Shown: positions 5,517 through 7,795 of the stretch, in pieces
Layout of the letters: each line of letters starts with the position of its first letter
Position numbering within the stretch: position 1 is the stretch's first letter
DNA from: a bacterium
Lineage (GTDB): Bacteria; CG03
Length of the DNA: 7,795 nucleotides
Reading direction: 5' to 3'
Assembly: GCA_013791675.1 (NCBI GenBank)
Contig: VMTI01000150.1
Location: 1-7,795 of the forward strand
The notes under the pieces: generated by a model
Databases searched by the model: none
Told to the model about the DNA's origin: nothing
What the model saw: the letters and a program-made list of their open reading frames with translations, nothing else
Made by a program: the position numbers and the translations under genes

Positions 5517-7573
5517 GGCGAAATTTGTTGAGTCAAAATAAGTCACGAAAGTCCCGGCGGAACCGGTCCGGCGCCATCGCTCCCCACGATATGATTCTTC
5601 TTGAAAGCAATTACAGGGAGCTTGTCAGATCGACTCATGAACTGATACAGATTCTGCGTCCCGACGGGTCTTTTGAATATGTAAACAGAGCCTGGCGCCA
5701 AGCTATGGGTTACAGCCGTAAAGATGTGAAAAGCTTGAACATTTTTGATATTATCCGGAAGGATTATAAAAAAGACTATATTTTAAAATTCAAAAAAGTT
5801 ATGTCAGGTGTACGGCTGAAAGAATTCATAACGGTTTTAATCAGCAAAAAGGGAAGGGATATTTTCGTCAGAGGCACAGTTGTCCCCAGAATTAAAAACG
5901 GCAAAGTGGTTGAGGCGTTTTCATTTTGTGAAAATGTGACGGCTCTGGAAAAATCAACAATAGAGCTGAAAAATATCAGAATAGAGTTTAAAACCATTTA
6001 TGATTCTACGGGTTACGCTTTTATGATTGTGACTCCGGATGAAGGATTTTTAAGCTGCAACAAAGCCACTTTAAAGATGTTCGGCTGCAGAAAAGAAAGC
6101 GAGTTTACATCTCATTCTCCCTCATTTTTTTCTCCCCGCCGCCAGAAGGACGGAGAATTGTCTTCTGTTAAAGCGCGAAAAATGATGAACATCGCTCTTA
6201 AAAAAGGTGCTTATTCTTTTGAGTGGGTTCATAAAAAACTTCCTGGAAAAGAATTTTATGCCAATGTTCTTTTGAACAGGATGGTTATTAAAAACAAGAA
6301 AGTTCTTCTGGCCGTGGTGACGGACATAACAAAGGCAAACCAGGCTGAAGAAAAACTGGCGAAGGCAAACATGGAATTGGTTGAAACAAATAAAAAACTA
6401 ATGCGGCTGGCTTTGAGAGATTCTCATACCGGCCTTTTTAATCACAGGTATATGGCGCAGACGGTTGAAGCGGAGTTTTTCAGGGCCAAGAGAAACGTTA
6501 AGCCGCTGGCTGTGTTGATGCTGGACATTGATTTTTTTAAGTCGGTAAACGATATTTACGGCCACAGGTTCGGAGATATGGTGCTTAAAGAGTTCGCGGA
6601 AGTTATTTCCGGCGAGGTGCGGCAATATGATATTGTGGCGAGGTACGGCGGAGAAGAGTTTGTGATAATTCTTCCGGGCGCCACGCGCAAGACAGCTTTT
6701 TCCTTATCACAGAGGATTCTTGATAAATTGTCATTGTATTCTTTCGGCACGGCAGGCCAGACAATAAAAATTAAGGTGAGCATCGGAGTTGCCGCCTACC
6801 CGGAAGACGCCGCGCAGAAAGGCATGGCGCTTATAGATATTGCCGACGGTATAATGATGAAAGCCAAAGAGGACGGAGGAAACAGGGTTTATAGTTCTTT
6901 GGAGGCCGACGACAGGCCTTCTATTATACAGGACGCTTCCCAAAAAACTGTCAGCATAAAAAATCTTAGCATGACAATAAAGAGACTGAGCAAGAGGGCT
7001 AATCAGAGTCTTGTGGAGGCGATATTCGCTTTCGCGAAAACCATAAAATTCAAGGACCCTTATACGGGGGATCACGTGGAGGAAACGGTTCATTACGCGC
7101 TTATGCTCGCGCGGGCGCTGGGGATTTCCTCTAAGGAAAGAGAGCTTATTAAGCAGGCGTCGATTCTTCATGACCTCGGCAAGATAGGAATAAGCGGAAA
7201 ACTTCTCAGAAAGAAAGGAAACTTAACGGATGCCGAATTCAAGGAAATAAAGAAACATTCCCAAATAGGCGCGGACATACTTAGCGGCGTGTTTGGATTA
7301 AGCGCAATTGTGCCTTTGATTTTATATCATCATGAGTGGTGGAACGGGATGGGGTATCCCGCCGGATTGAAAGGAAATGAAATTCCTATGGGTTCCAGAA
7401 TAATAGCCGTCGCCGACGTGTACCAATCGCTTATTTCCAAAAGGTCTTACAGCCGCATTTATTCGGAAAAAGAGGCGCTTGAAGTTATAAAAAAAGCCGC
7501 GGGAAAGCAGTTTGATCCGGCGATTGTTAAGGTTTTTGAAAAAGTTATCAAAAAATATTTAAAACAGCGGTAG
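5513..7573 (+). CDS. PAS-PAS-GGDEF-HD-GYP protein: bifunctional c-di-GMP cyclase and phosphodiesterase
   Basis: This 686-residue protein has no membrane segment. After a very basic tail (residues 1-18) come PAS 1 (about 33-147, ending ENVTALEKS), PAS 2 (about 156-275, ending VVTDITKANQ), a short coiled linker, a GGDEF domain (about 295-462) and an HD-GYP domain (about 497-686). The cyclase looks active: LDIDFFKSVNDIYGHRFGD (337-355) and GGEEF (379-383), with an intact RxxD inhibitory site (R370, D373) five residues before it. The phosphodiesterase also looks active: H521, HD at 553-554 in LHDLGKIGI, H582, HH at 606-607, GYP at 614-616 and D635. Tyr517 stands where some HD-GYP enzymes have a metal-binding Glu, which would suit a two-metal rather than three-metal centre. 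The usual DALTSxRPY reads QSLISKRSY. The ATG lies in an ATGA overlap with the dehydrogenase gene and lacks a Shine-Dalgarno, so translation is probably coupled. The signal sensed is unknown. Confidence 0.93.
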   Translation: MRRNLLSQNKSRKSRRNRSGAIAPHDMILLESNYRELVRSTHELIQILRPDGSFEYVNRAWRQAMGYSRKDVKSLNIFDIIRKDYKKDYILKFKKVMSGVRLKEFITVLISKKGRDIFVRGTVVPRIKNGKVVEAFSFCENVTALEKSTIELKNIRIEFKTIYDSTGYAFMIVTPDEGFLSCNKATLKMFGCRKESEFTSHSPSFFSPRRQKDGELSSVKARKMMNIALKKGAYSFEWVHKKLPGKEFYANVLLNRMVIKNKKVLLAVVTDITKANQAEEKLAKANMELVETNKKLMRLALRDSHTGLFNHRYMAQTVEAEFFRAKRNVKPLAVLMLDIDFFKSVNDIYGHRFGDMVLKEFAEVISGEVRQYDIVARYGGEEFVIILPGATRKTAFSLSQRILDKLSLYSFGTAGQTIKIKVSIGVAAYPEDAAQKGMALIDIADGIMMKAKEDGGNRVYSSLEADDRPSIIQDASQKTVSIKNLSMTIKRLSKRANQSLVEAIFAFAKTIKFKDPYTGDHVEETVHYALMLARALGISSKERELIKQASILHDLGKIGISGKLLRKKGNLTDAEFKEIKKHSQIGADILSGVFGLSAIVPLILYHHEWWNGMGYPAGLKGNEIPMGSRIIAVADVYQSLISKRSYSRIYSEKEALEVIKKAAGKQFDPAIVKVFEKVIKKYLKQR

Positions 7574-7607
7574 TTAAAAGAAATATTGTCAGGAGGATAA
7601 GCGAATT

Positions 7608-7658
7608 TTGAAAAAGCAAAATTTAATTAAAACTCTAAAAAGAAACCTAATTGGTTAA
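7608..7658 (+). other. 16-codon TTG ORF behind a perfect AGGAGG; possible upstream part of the ORF6N remnant
   Basis: AGGAGG (7591-7596) is the strongest Shine-Dalgarno in the window. Eleven bases later a TTG opens a short frame (MKKQNLIKTLKRNLIG, stop 7656-7658). Its end abuts, one frame off, the ORF6N-like segment that follows, and LKRNLI-VNIQIMR could be one damaged reading of an ORF6N sequence. It could equally be a small peptide or chance; the sequence is AT-rich. Confidence 0.25.
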
Positions 7659-7795
7659 TATCCAGATTATGCGGACATTTACGCAGATGAGGCAGATGAT
7701 GTTGTCATATAAGGATTTAAAAGCTAAAATGGAAAGCAAGATAGGATAAACAATTCCATATAGTTTTTCAGGCGTTGAAACAGATGTTGGAGCCG
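7654..7795 (+). pseudogene. Frameshifted ORF6N-domain protein remnant, cut by the window end
   Basis: In the frame of 7654 the sequence reads VNIQIMRTFTQMRQMML, then SYKDLKAKMESKI, then Gly and a stop (7747-7749). Dropping one base near 7744-7745 continues it as DKQFHIVFQALKQMLEP, exactly to the window end. Together these resemble the C-terminal part of ORF6N-domain proteins as I remember them (VNIxIMRxFVxLRxML, LxxHKDLxxKLxxLE, DxQFxxVFxAIxxLLxPP). ORF6N proteins are associated with phages and mobile elements and are widespread in MAGs. In-frame stops upstream of 7651 and the internal frameshift suggest a decayed gene, though one sequencing error could explain the second break. Identification is from memory of the family pattern, without a search. 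Confidence 0.55.

Noticed and set aside
7554..7587. AATATTT/AAATATT inverted repeat around the end of the c-di-GMP gene as a terminator
   Set aside because: The stem is seven A/T pairs with a 20-base loop and no T-run, far too weak to call an intrinsic terminator.

Overview
The window is a gene-dense, all plus-strand stretch from a bacterial chromosome of middling GC content. It carries five substantial protein genes, a short AT-rich tail, and no tRNA, rRNA, CRISPR array or intact mobile element that I can see. The gene content (BatA-like and DUF58 von Willebrand proteins, a sugar-nucleotide type Gfo/Idh dehydrogenase, stacked PAS/GAF and c-di-GMP signalling domains) and the style (tight overlaps, hairpin-rich spacers) suggest a Gram-negative-type bacterium. 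An uncultured lineage of the Elusimicrobiota/Omnitrophota kind is a guess; no marker gene here fixes the taxon.

Region 1 (1-828) is the 3' part of a GAF-PAS sensory protein that stops directly after its PAS domain, with no kinase or cyclase output in the visible part. A 118-base spacer (829-946) follows. It holds two compact hairpins, an alternative pairing between them and the ribosome site, and then a clear Shine-Dalgarno.

Region 2 (947-4426) is a three-gene operon: a membrane-anchored TPR-like protein, a soluble DUF58 protein with a complete MIDAS motif, and a large membrane-anchored BatA-like vWA protein. The genes overlap by 35 and 1 bases, so they are almost certainly co-transcribed and translationally coupled. 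In most bacteria DUF58 and Bat proteins act with a MoxR-family AAA+ ATPase in envelope or stress-related protein-complex assembly. No MoxR gene lies in this window.

Region 3 (4427-4547) is a spacer with four tandem CCCCATTTT-like units, which give a canonical G-quadruplex pattern on the minus strand. They sit just upstream of a very good sigma70-type promoter (TTGTAA, 17 bases, TATAAT). The predicted transcription start falls on or within about three bases of the GTG start of the next gene, which has no Shine-Dalgarno, so that mRNA is probably leaderless.

Region 4 (4548-7573) is a two-gene operon: a Gfo/Idh/MocA NAD(P)-dependent dehydrogenase joined by an ATGA overlap to a soluble PAS-PAS-GGDEF-HD-GYP protein. 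That second protein appears able both to make and to degrade c-di-GMP.

Region 5 (7574-7795) is AT-rich and holds what looks like a frameshifted 3' remnant of an ORF6N-domain (phage/mobile-element associated) gene that runs off the window end.

I did not find a clearly new multi-gene system. The best leads are the G-quadruplex/leaderless-promoter arrangement and the coupling of a sugar-type dehydrogenase to a dual c-di-GMP enzyme.
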